From an uncultured beta proteobacterium (GTDB lineage Bacteria; Pseudomonadota; Gammaproteobacteria; Burkholderiales; Burkholderiaceae_C), in contig CAIJRK010000023.1 in NCBI GenBank assembly GCA_903823025.1, positions 62,001 to 126,000 of the forward strand: DNA of 64,000 bases. The letters run 5' to 3'. A program made the translations under genes and the position numbers. The notes under the pieces are model-generated. The model searched no databases. It was not told the DNA's origin and was given only the letters and a program-made list of their open reading frames with translations. This document shows positions 33,993-42,627 of the stretch, piece after piece; positions within the stretch are counted from its first letter, which is position 1; each line of letters opens with the position of its first letter.

Positions 33993-34855
33993 GGGGTCAC
34001 CTCATCAAGCCAGTCCAAGGTTAGTTTCACCACCAGTTTGTTGGAAGCCTCGCTTGAAAATGTGTGATTAGCTCCGGGCAATTCGTGGCGAACCAGACGG
34101 TGATGCGTTAATGCGTTTTTCCAGACGGGGTTTTTAGCCACAAATTCCAGGAACTCTTTGGCGGTGTAGTCATGCTCGCTTAGCAGCAACAAAATACGAC
34201 CGCTAAAAGCGTTCCAAGCCGCCGCCATCCGTTGCTGAAAGGGTTGTTGCGATGCAGCGGGTCTTGTGAGCGATGATTGAACGATACCGGTGGTAGCCAC
34301 ATGAATATTGCGCACCAGTTCCGAGGCCGCTTTGAGTGCTACACCGCCGTGTAGCAGCTTGTTCCAAAAATCTTTTTGCATCAACCGTTGTCGGTAGTAG
34401 TGCTTGACATGAGTGCGCGCAAGACTACTCTCGGATCGTACCCATGGATTGAGCAGACATAACCCACTCACTTTAGTATCTCGTGACTCAAAGTAATAAA
34501 GAAGGGCGGCAGAGGCTCCATCGCACAGACCCCACAAAACAACATTTGTTACAGTAGGTTCTAATTTTTTTAAGTTCTCAATAGCTGCTGAAATGTCAGC
34601 GTTGACCGACTCAAAATCTCGTGGAATACCTTCGCTGTCACCCATGCCCCGATGGTCAAAGCGCAGCACGGCGTAGCCCGCCGCAGCCAGTGCACGGGAC
34701 AACAAAACAAACTGCCGGTGGCTGCCCGCCCGGTACTGAGGCCCGCCTACGATCAGGACAATACCGATGTCTGCCGGATTTTCGGGGCGGGTCAGGATAC
34801 CCAGAAGTGTGTCACCAACACATGAAAAAACAAGAACTTCTTCGGTGTACTTCAT
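33989..34855 (-). CDS. hydrolase 1, exosortase A system-associated (alpha/beta hydrolase)
   Basis: 288 residues. It matches the XrtA-associated hydrolase 1 family: VGGPQYRAGSHRQFVLLSRAL near residues 36-56, LRFDHRGMGDSEG, and a nucleophile elbow GLCDG with C111 in place of the usual Ser. Late His in LPGANHTF. Overlaps hydrolase 2 by 4 bases. The family is thought to process an acyl or ester group in the polysaccharide pathway; the substrate is unknown. Confidence 0.88.
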   Translation of the reverse strand: MKYTEEVLVFSCVGDTLLGILTRPENPADIGIVLIVGGPQYRAGSHRQFVLLSRALAAAGYAVLRFDHRGMGDSEGIPRDFESVNADISAAIENLKKLEPTVTNVVLWGLCDGASAALLYYFESRDTKVSGLCLLNPWVRSESSLARTHVKHYYRQRLMQKDFWNKLLHGGVALKAASELVRNIHVATTGIVQSSLTRPAASQQPFQQRMAAAWNAFSGRILLLLSEHDYTAKEFLEFVAKNPVWKNALTHHRLVRHELPGANHTFSSEASNKLVVKLTLDWLDEVTP

Positions 34856-35685
34856 ATAGACATAGCCGCTATGACTTCCGTTGTTGCTTTGATCAGATCA
34901 GGAATTTCTTCGATGTCATGGCTTTGCCAAAACGCGGGACCATGGACGAGTTGACCCTGTGTATCAAAACCTGCGGCTTGCCATTGGGCGATGGATTGAA
35001 GGGCGCCAGGACTCAAACTGGTCTCGGCGCGGGCGCTGATCTCGAACCACACGACGCAGCCTGATGCGCCGGATGGTTGGGGCGGTGTCAGCGTTGCCAG
35101 TTCCAGTCCTTGCGCGAGTCCGCCAGACAGGTTGTAACCTGCTATCTCAACAGACTGGCCCTGTGCCAGCTGTTGTCGCATGGCCTGCATAACGCCCTTG
35201 CCCTGACCATCGAGCAGGTCGCCTGCGAGTTTGAGACGCAAGAACTGCTGGAGTAGGAGCTTGCCGGAGCTGGCGGGTTGCCAAAAGATAAGGTGACAGT
35301 TGTCATTGAGTTGTCGTGTCGCTTCTACTGCTAATAAGCAACCGCCGCGCAAACCCCATAACCATAAAGGTGCCAGGCTTTTTTTTCGTAGCCAATGGTG
35401 GGCTTGCACGACATCATCAATCCAGTGCTGCCAAGTGGCATCACCGAAGTCGCCGGCACTGTCACCACACCCGAGCAAGTCGATTTGCAAGACAGAAAAT
35501 CCCGCCTCAGCGAGTGCGCGGGCCTGTAGGGAAACCATGCGACGAGTTTTGTTCATCTCATCGGCTAACGGGTGAATGTAGAGAACCAAACCGCGAACAA
35601 CAGTCTGCTGTGATGGATAAAAAATATACAAACGCTGACTTTTTTCAGCCGTTCCTGACTGAATAAAAAAAGCTTCAAACTGCAT
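34852..35685 (-). CDS. hydrolase 2, exosortase A system-associated (alpha/beta-hydrolase fold)
   Basis: 277 residues. Alpha/beta hydrolase fold with LVLYIHPLADEMNKTRRM and LQIDLLGCGDSAGDF. The nucleophile elbow reads GLRGG, with R113 where Ser or Cys is expected, so ordinary serine-hydrolase chemistry is unlikely; as I recall this is a feature of the hydrolase 2 family rather than a local mutation. Pairs with hydrolase 1 and is 12 bases from the acyl carrier protein gene. Confidence 0.87.
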   Translation of the reverse strand: MQFEAFFIQSGTAEKSQRLYIFYPSQQTVVRGLVLYIHPLADEMNKTRRMVSLQARALAEAGFSVLQIDLLGCGDSAGDFGDATWQHWIDDVVQAHHWLRKKSLAPLWLWGLRGGCLLAVEATRQLNDNCHLIFWQPASSGKLLLQQFLRLKLAGDLLDGQGKGVMQAMRQQLAQGQSVEIAGYNLSGGLAQGLELATLTPPQPSGASGCVVWFEISARAETSLSPGALQSIAQWQAAGFDTQGQLVHGPAFWQSHDIEEIPDLIKATTEVIAAMSI

Positions 35686-35697
35686 AACTCTTACTTT

Positions 35698-35949
35698 TCA
35701 AGCCGCTAGTTTGCCACTGACAAAATCAGACAGCGTACCGACTGTAGAAAAAGTAGCGCCATCAATTTCATCATCGTCAACGACCAGACCGAATTGATCT
35801 TCCAGCGTTGTGAGGAGCGAGACGACAGCCATCGAGTCCAGTTCAGGTAACGCACCCAAGAGAGGTGTGTCGCGTGTAAAACCTTGCGTGCGTCCGTTCA
35901 GGCTTAGACATTCATCAAGCACATCAATAATCGTTTGTGTGATATTCAA
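35698..35949 (-). CDS. acyl carrier protein, exosortase A system-associated
   Basis: 83 residues with the phosphopantetheine attachment site at S39 in LPELDSMAVVSLL. First gene of the minus-strand operon, divergent from the acyl ligase at 36076. Together with the ligase, PLP decarboxylase and two hydrolases it forms the conserved XrtA acyl cassette; the natural acyl group is not established. Confidence 0.92.
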   Translation of the reverse strand: MNITQTIIDVLDECLSLNGRTQGFTRDTPLLGALPELDSMAVVSLLTTLEDQFGLVVDDDEIDGATFSTVGTLSDFVSGKLAA

Positions 35950-36036
35950 TTTGTTTTTCCTGTTAGGCGAATTGCCTTGCTGGAATTATTTTAGAGTCCA
36001 AGTGTTGGTAAGCGCTGAGTGTAGGACGACCTTCAT

Positions 36037-36050
36037 TTGCGGTTTCGCAA
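36037..36050. promoter_or_regulatory. inverted repeat in the divergent acp/ligase spacer
   Basis: TTGCG-GTTT-CGCAA, a perfect five-base inverted repeat, lies in the 126-base region between the divergent acyl carrier protein and acyl ligase genes, 25 bases before the ligase ATG. It could be an operator. No clear sigma-54 promoter was found beside it. Confidence 0.3.
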
Positions 36051-36075
36051 GTGTCACTGTTTTAATTAAATAGCT

Positions 36076-37692
36076 ATGACTGAATCAATACTCTTGCCAG
36101 AACTCATCACCCTGACGGCCTTGAAAACGCCGCAAGCTATTGCCTTAACAACGCCGACAATGAAGCTCAATTACACAGACCTGAGTTGTCTTGTACGTCA
36201 GTTCGCTTCGGGCTTGCGCCACTTGGGTTTGGCGCGCAGTGAACGGGTCGCTATTTATCTTGAGAAGCGGGTTGAAACGGTGGTGGCCAGTTTTGGCACC
36301 CCTGCAGCAGGTGGCGTTTTTGTGCCTGTCAATCCCTTGCTGAAGCCAGCGCAGGTGGCTTTTATTTTGCAGGACTGTCAGGTTCGCGTGTTGCTCACTT
36401 CGCCTGAACGGCTGGCCTTGTTAAAAGATGTTTTAGGCGCTTGCCACGACTTGCGTCATGTAGTGCTGACCGATGACTTTTCGACGACGGTGGCTCCCGA
36501 TGTGCCTACACCGCAGGCGTTTGGCATGACACTTTGGCGTGACTTTTTGGAAAGTCCTACAAAAATTGGACACCGCGTGATCGACACCGACATGGCCGCC
36601 ATTCTCTACACCTCGGGCAGTACAGGTAAGCCTAAAGGCGTGGTGTTGTCGCACCGGAATATGGTGGCGGGCGCTAAAAGCGTGGCCTCCTACCTCGAAA
36701 ATGAGGCGCAAGATACGTTACTCGCCGCTTTGCCGTTGTCGTTTGATGCGGGCTTCAGCCAGCTCACTACCGCCTTTCATACCGGGGCGCGTGTCGTGCT
36801 GTTGAACTACCTGATGCCGCGTGATGTGCTTAACGCCATGGCACGAGAAAAAGTAACTGGCCTGACGGCAGTACCGCCTTTGTATATTCAATTAGCTGCG
36901 CTTGACTGGCCTCCTGCCATTCAAGAGAACTTGCGCTACTTTGCCAACACCGGAGGGCGTTTGCCGCGTGAAACGCTAACCGTTTTGCGCCAGCGCGTAC
37001 CGCAAGCCAAGCCTTTTTTGATGTACGGTCTAACGGAAGCTTTTAGATCGACTTATCTACCACCCGAGGAGGTTGACAGGCGGCCTGACTCGATTGGCAA
37101 AGCGATTCCTAATGCTGAAATTCTGGTTTTGCGCGACGATGGTTCCAGTTGCAGTCCGGAAGAGCCAGGCGAGTTGGTGCACCGGGGCGCGCTGGTGGGC
37201 ATGGGCTATTGGAATGATGCGGCCAAGACGGCAGAGCGCTACAAAGTATTGGCTGGCGATGCGCCGGGTCGGCAACCCGGTTTGCCCTTGCCGGAGTACG
37301 CCGTCTTCTCGGGTGACACGGTGCGCCAGGATGCTGACGGATTTTTTTATTTCATAGGACGACGCGATGAAATGATGAAGACCTCCGGCTACCGGGTTAG
37401 TCCAACCGAAGTAGAAGAGATTTTGTATGCCACGCAATTAGTTGGCGAGTGCGTGGCTTTTGGTGTGGCGCATCCAACCCTGGGCCATGCGATTCATGTG
37501 ATGGCGACCCCGGTGGCCGCAGGTTCGCCGCTTGACCTGACGACCCTGTTGTCTGCGTGCCGATTACGGATGCCCGCCTACATGGTGCCCGCCGGCATTG
37601 AAGCCGTAGCGGCGCCCCTGCCGCGTAACCCCAACGGCAAGATTGACCGTCAAAAGCTGGCCTCGGACTGGGTGACTCGCCATGCTGCTTGA
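36076..37692 (+). CDS. acyl-CoA ligase (AMP-forming), exosortase A system-associated
   Basis: 538 residues, full-length ANL superfamily enzyme. ATP-binding loop ILYTSGSTGKPKG (about 174-186), YGLTEAF, SGDTVRQDADGFFYFIGRRDEMMKTSGYRVSPTEVEE hinge region and the late catalytic Lys in NPNGKIDRQKL. It probably activates an acyl or amino acid and loads the neighbouring acyl carrier protein. It overlaps the PLP decarboxylase by 11 bases. Confidence 0.9.
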   Translation: MTESILLPELITLTALKTPQAIALTTPTMKLNYTDLSCLVRQFASGLRHLGLARSERVAIYLEKRVETVVASFGTPAAGGVFVPVNPLLKPAQVAFILQDCQVRVLLTSPERLALLKDVLGACHDLRHVVLTDDFSTTVAPDVPTPQAFGMTLWRDFLESPTKIGHRVIDTDMAAILYTSGSTGKPKGVVLSHRNMVAGAKSVASYLENEAQDTLLAALPLSFDAGFSQLTTAFHTGARVVLLNYLMPRDVLNAMAREKVTGLTAVPPLYIQLAALDWPPAIQENLRYFANTGGRLPRETLTVLRQRVPQAKPFLMYGLTEAFRSTYLPPEEVDRRPDSIGKAIPNAEILVLRDDGSSCSPEEPGELVHRGALVGMGYWNDAAKTAERYKVLAGDAPGRQPGLPLPEYAVFSGDTVRQDADGFFYFIGRRDEMMKTSGYRVSPTEVEEILYATQLVGECVAFGVAHPTLGHAIHVMATPVAAGSPLDLTTLLSACRLRMPAYMVPAGIEAVAAPLPRNPNGKIDRQKLASDWVTRHAA

Positions 37693-38983
37693 ACCGATGC
37701 CCTGGACTGCGCCCACGCCTACACCGCAATCTTGCCTTGACACGATCCTTGAACGCCGCTTGTCCGTCCATACCCCAATGCCTCAGTTTGCCGTGTGCGA
37801 TGACGAATTAGTCATTGGCGGCGAACGCTTGTCTCGACTGGCTGCACGCGTTGGACAGACCCCTTTTTATGCCTATGACCGCACCCTGTTGCGGATGCGG
37901 GTGGCCGCCCTGCGTGGCGTGTTGCCAGCGGGCATCAAACTGCACTACGCCATGAAAGCCAACCCAATGCCCGCCTTGGTCGGGTTGATGGCCGGGCTGG
38001 TGGATGGCATCGATGTGGCCTCTGCCGGTGAGTTAAAAGTTGCACTCGATGCCGACGCGCATCCGCAAGAAATCAGTTTCGCCGGTCCCGGCAAGCGCGA
38101 TGTCGAGTTACGCCAGGCGGTTGCAGCAGGCGTGTTGATCAACATCGAGTCGTTCCGTGAGGTGGTGGCACTAGAGGCGATCTCTCGCGAACTGGATCTG
38201 ACAGCGCGTGTTGCGGTGCGTGTCAACCCGGACTTTGAACTTAAAGGTGCGGGCATGAAAATGGGCGGTGGTCCTAAGCAATTTGGCGTGGATGTCGAGC
38301 AAATGCCCGAGTTGCTAACTCAAATTGGCCGTGCCGGTCTGGCTTTTGAAGGTTTTCATTTATTTGCTGGTTCGCAAAATTTACGGGTTGATGCGATTTG
38401 TGAGGCACAACAAAAATCGTATGAACTGGCCTTGCGACTGGCTCCGCTTGCCCCGGCTCCCGTGCAGTTTTTAAACTTGGGCGGTGGCTTTGGTATTCCT
38501 TACTTTGCGGGTGAGTCGCGACTTGATCTCTCGCCGATTGGCGAGAACCTGGCACAACTGGCACAGCGCGCAGAAACCGAGCTGCCAGACGCTGTCTTTG
38601 TGATTGAACTGGGCCGCTATCTGGTGGGTGAGGCTGGGGTTTATGTGGCGCGCGTGGTGGATAGAAAAATATCTCGCGGACAGGTTTATCTGGTCGTTGA
38701 TGGCGGGCTGCATCACCACTTGTCGGCCTCGGGTAACTTTGGTCAGGTGCTGCGAAAGAACTATCCGGTGGCGATTGGCAACAAGATGAACGCCCTGGAA
38801 ACCGAGACGGTTTCGGTTGTCGGGCCTTTGTGTACGCCGCTTGATTTGCTGGCTGACCGCATGGTCCTACCCATAGCAAAGATAGGAGATTTTGTTGTTA
38901 TTTTTCAATCCGGGGCTTATGGAGCAAGCGCCAGTCCACAAGGATTTTTGGGGCATCCTGCGTGCCTGGAAGTGCTGGTGTAG
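37682..38983 (+). CDS. pyridoxal-dependent decarboxylase, exosortase A system-associated
   Basis: 433 residues. Alanine-racemase-fold (type III) PLP enzyme related to diaminopimelate/ornithine decarboxylases: K92 in HYAMKAN binds PLP; RVNPDFELKGAGMKMGG, FHLFAGSQ, LNLGGGFGIPY and ELGRYLVGEAGVY line the active site; GPLCTPLD near the end is the catalytic Cys region. The start overlaps the ligase stop (an ATG at 37697 is possible). Likely decarboxylates an amino acid for attachment by the ligase and carrier protein; substrate unproven. Confidence 0.9.
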   Translation: MLLEPMPWTAPTPTPQSCLDTILERRLSVHTPMPQFAVCDDELVIGGERLSRLAARVGQTPFYAYDRTLLRMRVAALRGVLPAGIKLHYAMKANPMPALVGLMAGLVDGIDVASAGELKVALDADAHPQEISFAGPGKRDVELRQAVAAGVLINIESFREVVALEAISRELDLTARVAVRVNPDFELKGAGMKMGGGPKQFGVDVEQMPELLTQIGRAGLAFEGFHLFAGSQNLRVDAICEAQQKSYELALRLAPLAPAPVQFLNLGGGFGIPYFAGESRLDLSPIGENLAQLAQRAETELPDAVFVIELGRYLVGEAGVYVARVVDRKISRGQVYLVVDGGLHHHLSASGNFGQVLRKNYPVAIGNKMNALETETVSVVGPLCTPLDLLADRMVLPIAKIGDFVVIFQSGAYGASASPQGFLGHPACLEVLV

Positions 38984-39141
38984 AAGTTATATGTTGGCAA
39001 GCTGTGTCGTCGCTATACCGAACGTCAGTTCTTGAGGTTAAACGATCAGGTCGTCGTCCATCAATTTCTTGAGAAAAATCAAGGGTGTAAATACGATGAA
39101 GTTCAGACTCAAGGTTAACAAGAAAATGAGGGAGCCTCATC

Positions 39142-40524
39142 GTGATAAAGATATTTAATCATTACTTTCACAAGCGCACACTTCTCAAAATATTTTTTGA
39201 TATTGGGTTAATTTTTTTGACAGTAGTCGTGTCGGTTGTTCTTCAGGTGCCAGACCCGGCATCCGTGTCTTCAGCGGTTTTAGCTTCATCGCTGACCTTG
39301 GCGATAGGGGTCTTGATCATCAATACGAGTCTTGGCTTTTATCAGCGGGTTCATAGCCGGACTTTGAATCAGACACGCGTGCGTGCGGTCTTGTCGCTAG
39401 GTCTTTCTTTGTCATTAGCGTATGGAATTTTCAGAGGCTTGTCGCTGAAGCTTGAAGATCAGTCAGCTTTTGTGTTCTCACTGGTGCTGGCCGTTATTTT
39501 GATGGTATTCCATCGAATTTACGTCACCCACACGACGCCCAAGTCACTGTTGCGTCAGCGTGTGCTGGTCTATGGCTCAGGCGAACGCGCCCGACTGGTG
39601 GGTAAAACGTTAAAGAAGTCAGATCCTAATATTGATTTAGTCGGTTACTATGCCAGTCCTAATGAAGCTTCTACAGGCTTGTCCACTTGGGATTTTTTAT
39701 CCTCAAAGCGCACACTGGCCGACATCGTCATGCAAGAGGATGTTGATGAAATCGTAGTGGCTTTGTCGGAGCGACGCGGCGGCAGTATGCCTTTGCGGGA
39801 GTTACTCGATTGCAAACTACATGGCATTCGAGTCGTCGATATTGCGACACATTTTGAAAAAACATTAGGCCAAATCAGTCGCGAGTCGGTGTCGGCGGGA
39901 TGGCTTATTTTTGGTGACGGCTTTGAACAAGGATGGTTGCGCACTGTGGTCAAGCGTCTGTTTGATATGGTGTTTGCCTGCGTGCTGATTTTTTTATCCT
40001 TGCCCGTGATGCTTTTGACGGCGCTATGTATTCGGCTTGAAAGTGCCGGTCCTGTTTTTTATCGGCAGGAGCGGGTCGGCTTGAATGGGCGACTGTTCAA
40101 TGTCGTGAAGTTTCGCAGTATGCGTGTGGATGCTGAAAAAGATGGGCAACCCCAATGGGCGAAGGCTGTTGACGACCGGGTCACGCGCGTCGGTCAGCTA
40201 ATCAGAAAGCTGCGCATTGATGAATTGCCCCAACTCTTTTGTGTGTTGGGGGGCGCGATGAGTTTGGTCGGGCCACGTCCGGAGCGCCCCTATTTTGTCG
40301 ATAAGTTGACGCAAGAACTGGCTTTTTATGCCGTACGTCAAAGTGTCAAGCCCGGCTTGACCGGCTGGGCACAAGTGCGCTATCACTATGGTGCATCGGT
40401 GGAAGATGCGGCAGAAAAACTGCAATACGATCTCTACTACGTTAAAAATCACACTTTGTTTCTTGATTTATTAGTGTTGTTTGAAACCGTGGGCGTGGTC
40501 GTGATGGGCAAAGGCGCATATTAA
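39142..40524 (+). CDS. TIGR03013-type sugar transferase of XrtA/PEP-CTERM systems (polyprenyl-P glycosyl-1-phosphate transferase)
   Basis: 460 residues, GTG start preceded by GAGGGAG. Four or five N-terminal membrane helices, a Rossmann-like middle (VLVYGSGERARLVG), then the bacterial sugar transferase domain: KRLFDMVFACVLIFLSLPVML, FYRQERVGLNGRLFNVVKFRSM, LRIDELPQLFCVLGG, MSLVGPRPERPYFV. It starts repeat-unit synthesis by transferring a sugar phosphate to undecaprenyl phosphate. prsK starts on the next base. Confidence 0.92.
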   Translation: MIKIFNHYFHKRTLLKIFFDIGLIFLTVVVSVVLQVPDPASVSSAVLASSLTLAIGVLIINTSLGFYQRVHSRTLNQTRVRAVLSLGLSLSLAYGIFRGLSLKLEDQSAFVFSLVLAVILMVFHRIYVTHTTPKSLLRQRVLVYGSGERARLVGKTLKKSDPNIDLVGYYASPNEASTGLSTWDFLSSKRTLADIVMQEDVDEIVVALSERRGGSMPLRELLDCKLHGIRVVDIATHFEKTLGQISRESVSAGWLIFGDGFEQGWLRTVVKRLFDMVFACVLIFLSLPVMLLTALCIRLESAGPVFYRQERVGLNGRLFNVVKFRSMRVDAEKDGQPQWAKAVDDRVTRVGQLIRKLRIDELPQLFCVLGGAMSLVGPRPERPYFVDKLTQELAFYAVRQSVKPGLTGWAQVRYHYGASVEDAAEKLQYDLYYVKNHTLFLDLLVLFETVGVVVMGKGAY

Positions 40525-42627
40525 GTGAGTGTCGATTTGATGGCCTGGAGTTATGGCTTGGTGGGCTTGTCCTACTCGGCTTTTTCTCTGCACGTATTAC
40601 CGCTTGGTTTTTCACGGTCAGCCCGCGAGTTATCTAAAGTAGCTATTTTTCTGGCCGTCACTTTAAGCGCTTTATGGGGCTGGTTTGGCTTGGTCTTTCG
40701 CTTGACAGGACAACCCTCATTCTATTTAGTCAGCACGCTGTTTGATGTGTTGCGTTATGGTAGCTGGTCTGCTTTTTTGTTGATCTTGCTGCGTTCAAAC
40801 CGGATGACGACGGCTTCGGCGGGACTCCCCTGGATGGGGGCTATGGTTGGCGTCGTGATGGCGTTAGGACTGCTGGGCCTGACCTTGGGCGCCTTGCGAA
40901 TAGGTAACTTGGGCGACCCGGCGCGCTGGCTGCTATTGAGTTCGATGGTGGCCCCGGTCGTCGCGATGGTTTTGCTGGAGCAGGTTTTCAGAAATGTGGC
41001 GGAAGATGCGCGGTGGTCAATCAAGCCTTTATGCCTGGGTTTGGCAGGTAGCTTCTTGTTTGATTTGTACCTGTTCTCAGAAGCGGTGCTGTTTAATCGT
41101 CTGGATGGTGATGCCTTGAGCATTCGCGGGGCAGTTCACACGCTGGTGGTTCCGCTATTGCTACTCTCGATGACCCGACGGCGTGACTGGGCGGCACAAA
41201 TTCACTTTTCACCCAAGGCCGCTTTTCAAACAGCGACTTTGTTGATTGCCGGTCTCTACCTGATTTTTATTGCCAGTGTGGGCTATTACGTGCGCTACTT
41301 TGGCAGCGAGTGGGGGCGTGCTTTGCAGCTGGGCCTGGTTTTTATTGCCTTGATTTTTTTGGTTGTTTTAGGATTTTCCGGATCGGTTCGTGCCCGATTG
41401 CGGGTTTTTTTAGGCAAGCACTTCTTTCGTTACCGCTTTGATTACCGCGAAGAGTGGTTAAAGTTTACGCATACTTTGTCAGCCAAAAATTCGCCTCAAG
41501 AGATGGGGCCGCAAGTGATTCGTGCCTTGGCCGATATGCTGGAAAGTCCTGCCGGTGGGCTTTGGATGAAAGCCAAAGACGAGGCCGTCTTTAGTCAAAC
41601 GGCACGCTGGAATCAGCCTCAAACGCTGGCCAAGGAAGCGGCCAACTCACCCTTGTGCGAGTTTATGAGAAGCCGGGGCTGGGTGATTAATCTGGAAGAA
41701 TATCGCGCCTACCCTGGACGCTATGGCGCGCTCAAATTACCGCTTTGGCTGCAAACGCTAGCGCAAGCCTGGTTGGTCGTGCCGCTGATGGTTGGCCAGG
41801 ATTTGATTGGTTTTTGTGTCCTAGCAAGTGCCCGAACGCGCATGGATGTGAACTGGGAGGTCAACGATCTGGTCAAAACAGCGGGCCAGCAAGCCGCTAG
41901 TTTTCTAGCCCAGATGCAGGCCACGGAAGCCTTGCTTGAAGTGCGCAAGTTTGATGCCTTCAACCGCATGTCCGCTTTCGTCGTACACGATTTAAAAAAC
42001 ATCGTGACGCAACTCTCACTCATGATGAAAAATGCCAAGCGTCTGAGTCACAACCCGGAATTTCAACAAGATATGTTGCTGACGGTTGAAAATTCTTTGG
42101 ACAGAATGCGCCAGCTCATGCTGCAGTTGCGCGAGGGCGCGGCCCCGCCGGGTGGTGCTTTTGGAGTGAATTTAGGCCATATCGTGCAGCGCCTTGAAGC
42201 GGTCGCAACCGGGCGTGGCCGAACGCTGGAAGTGCAGTTAGGTGAGCCACTGCTGGCTCGCGGACACGAGGAGCGGTTGGAGCGAATCATTGGCCATGTG
42301 GTTCAAAACGCTTTTGATGCCACTGACCTGGACGGTCGGGTGTGGCTCAACCTGGCGCGCACGCAGGGTCAGGCGCAAGTGCTGGTGGGCGACACGGGGC
42401 AGGGTATGTCACCCGACTTTATTCGCGACCGTTTGTTCAAACCTTTCCAGACGACCAAAGCCGCTGGCATGGGCATTGGCGCTTACGAAAGCTTTCAGTA
42501 TGTGCAAGAGCTGGGCGGCCACATTGAGGTGGAGAGTCAACCCGGACACGGCACCACCGTCAAGATGTTGTTGCCCTTATTTGAAACCCAGAAGGCCTCG
42601 GACCTTCACACCATGGAGGCCTCATGA
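40525..42627 (+). CDS. prsK: XrtA/PEP-CTERM system histidine kinase PrsK
   Basis: 700 residues, GTG start at the base after the previous stop. N-terminal membrane sensor with about nine helices (1-290), a GAF-like domain (about 300-460), then the kinase: phosphoacceptor His in SAFVVHDLKNI, and an ATPase domain with VVQNAFDA (N box), VGDTGQGM and GIGAYESFQY (G boxes). It pairs with PrsR, which it overlaps by 4 bases, to control PEP-CTERM/exopolysaccharide genes. Confidence 0.92.
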   Translation: MSVDLMAWSYGLVGLSYSAFSLHVLPLGFSRSARELSKVAIFLAVTLSALWGWFGLVFRLTGQPSFYLVSTLFDVLRYGSWSAFLLILLRSNRMTTASAGLPWMGAMVGVVMALGLLGLTLGALRIGNLGDPARWLLLSSMVAPVVAMVLLEQVFRNVAEDARWSIKPLCLGLAGSFLFDLYLFSEAVLFNRLDGDALSIRGAVHTLVVPLLLLSMTRRRDWAAQIHFSPKAAFQTATLLIAGLYLIFIASVGYYVRYFGSEWGRALQLGLVFIALIFLVVLGFSGSVRARLRVFLGKHFFRYRFDYREEWLKFTHTLSAKNSPQEMGPQVIRALADMLESPAGGLWMKAKDEAVFSQTARWNQPQTLAKEAANSPLCEFMRSRGWVINLEEYRAYPGRYGALKLPLWLQTLAQAWLVVPLMVGQDLIGFCVLASARTRMDVNWEVNDLVKTAGQQAASFLAQMQATEALLEVRKFDAFNRMSAFVVHDLKNIVTQLSLMMKNAKRLSHNPEFQQDMLLTVENSLDRMRQLMLQLREGAAPPGGAFGVNLGHIVQRLEAVATGRGRTLEVQLGEPLLARGHEERLERIIGHVVQNAFDATDLDGRVWLNLARTQGQAQVLVGDTGQGMSPDFIRDRLFKPFQTTKAAGMGIGAYESFQYVQELGGHIEVESQPGHGTTVKMLLPLFETQKASDLHTMEAS

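Noticed and set aside
35950-39141. Sigma-54 (-24/-12) promoters for PrsR upstream of the acyl ligase and the sugar transferase
   Set aside because: No GG-N10-GC pair in a good TGGCAC/TTGC context was found in the spacers inspected.
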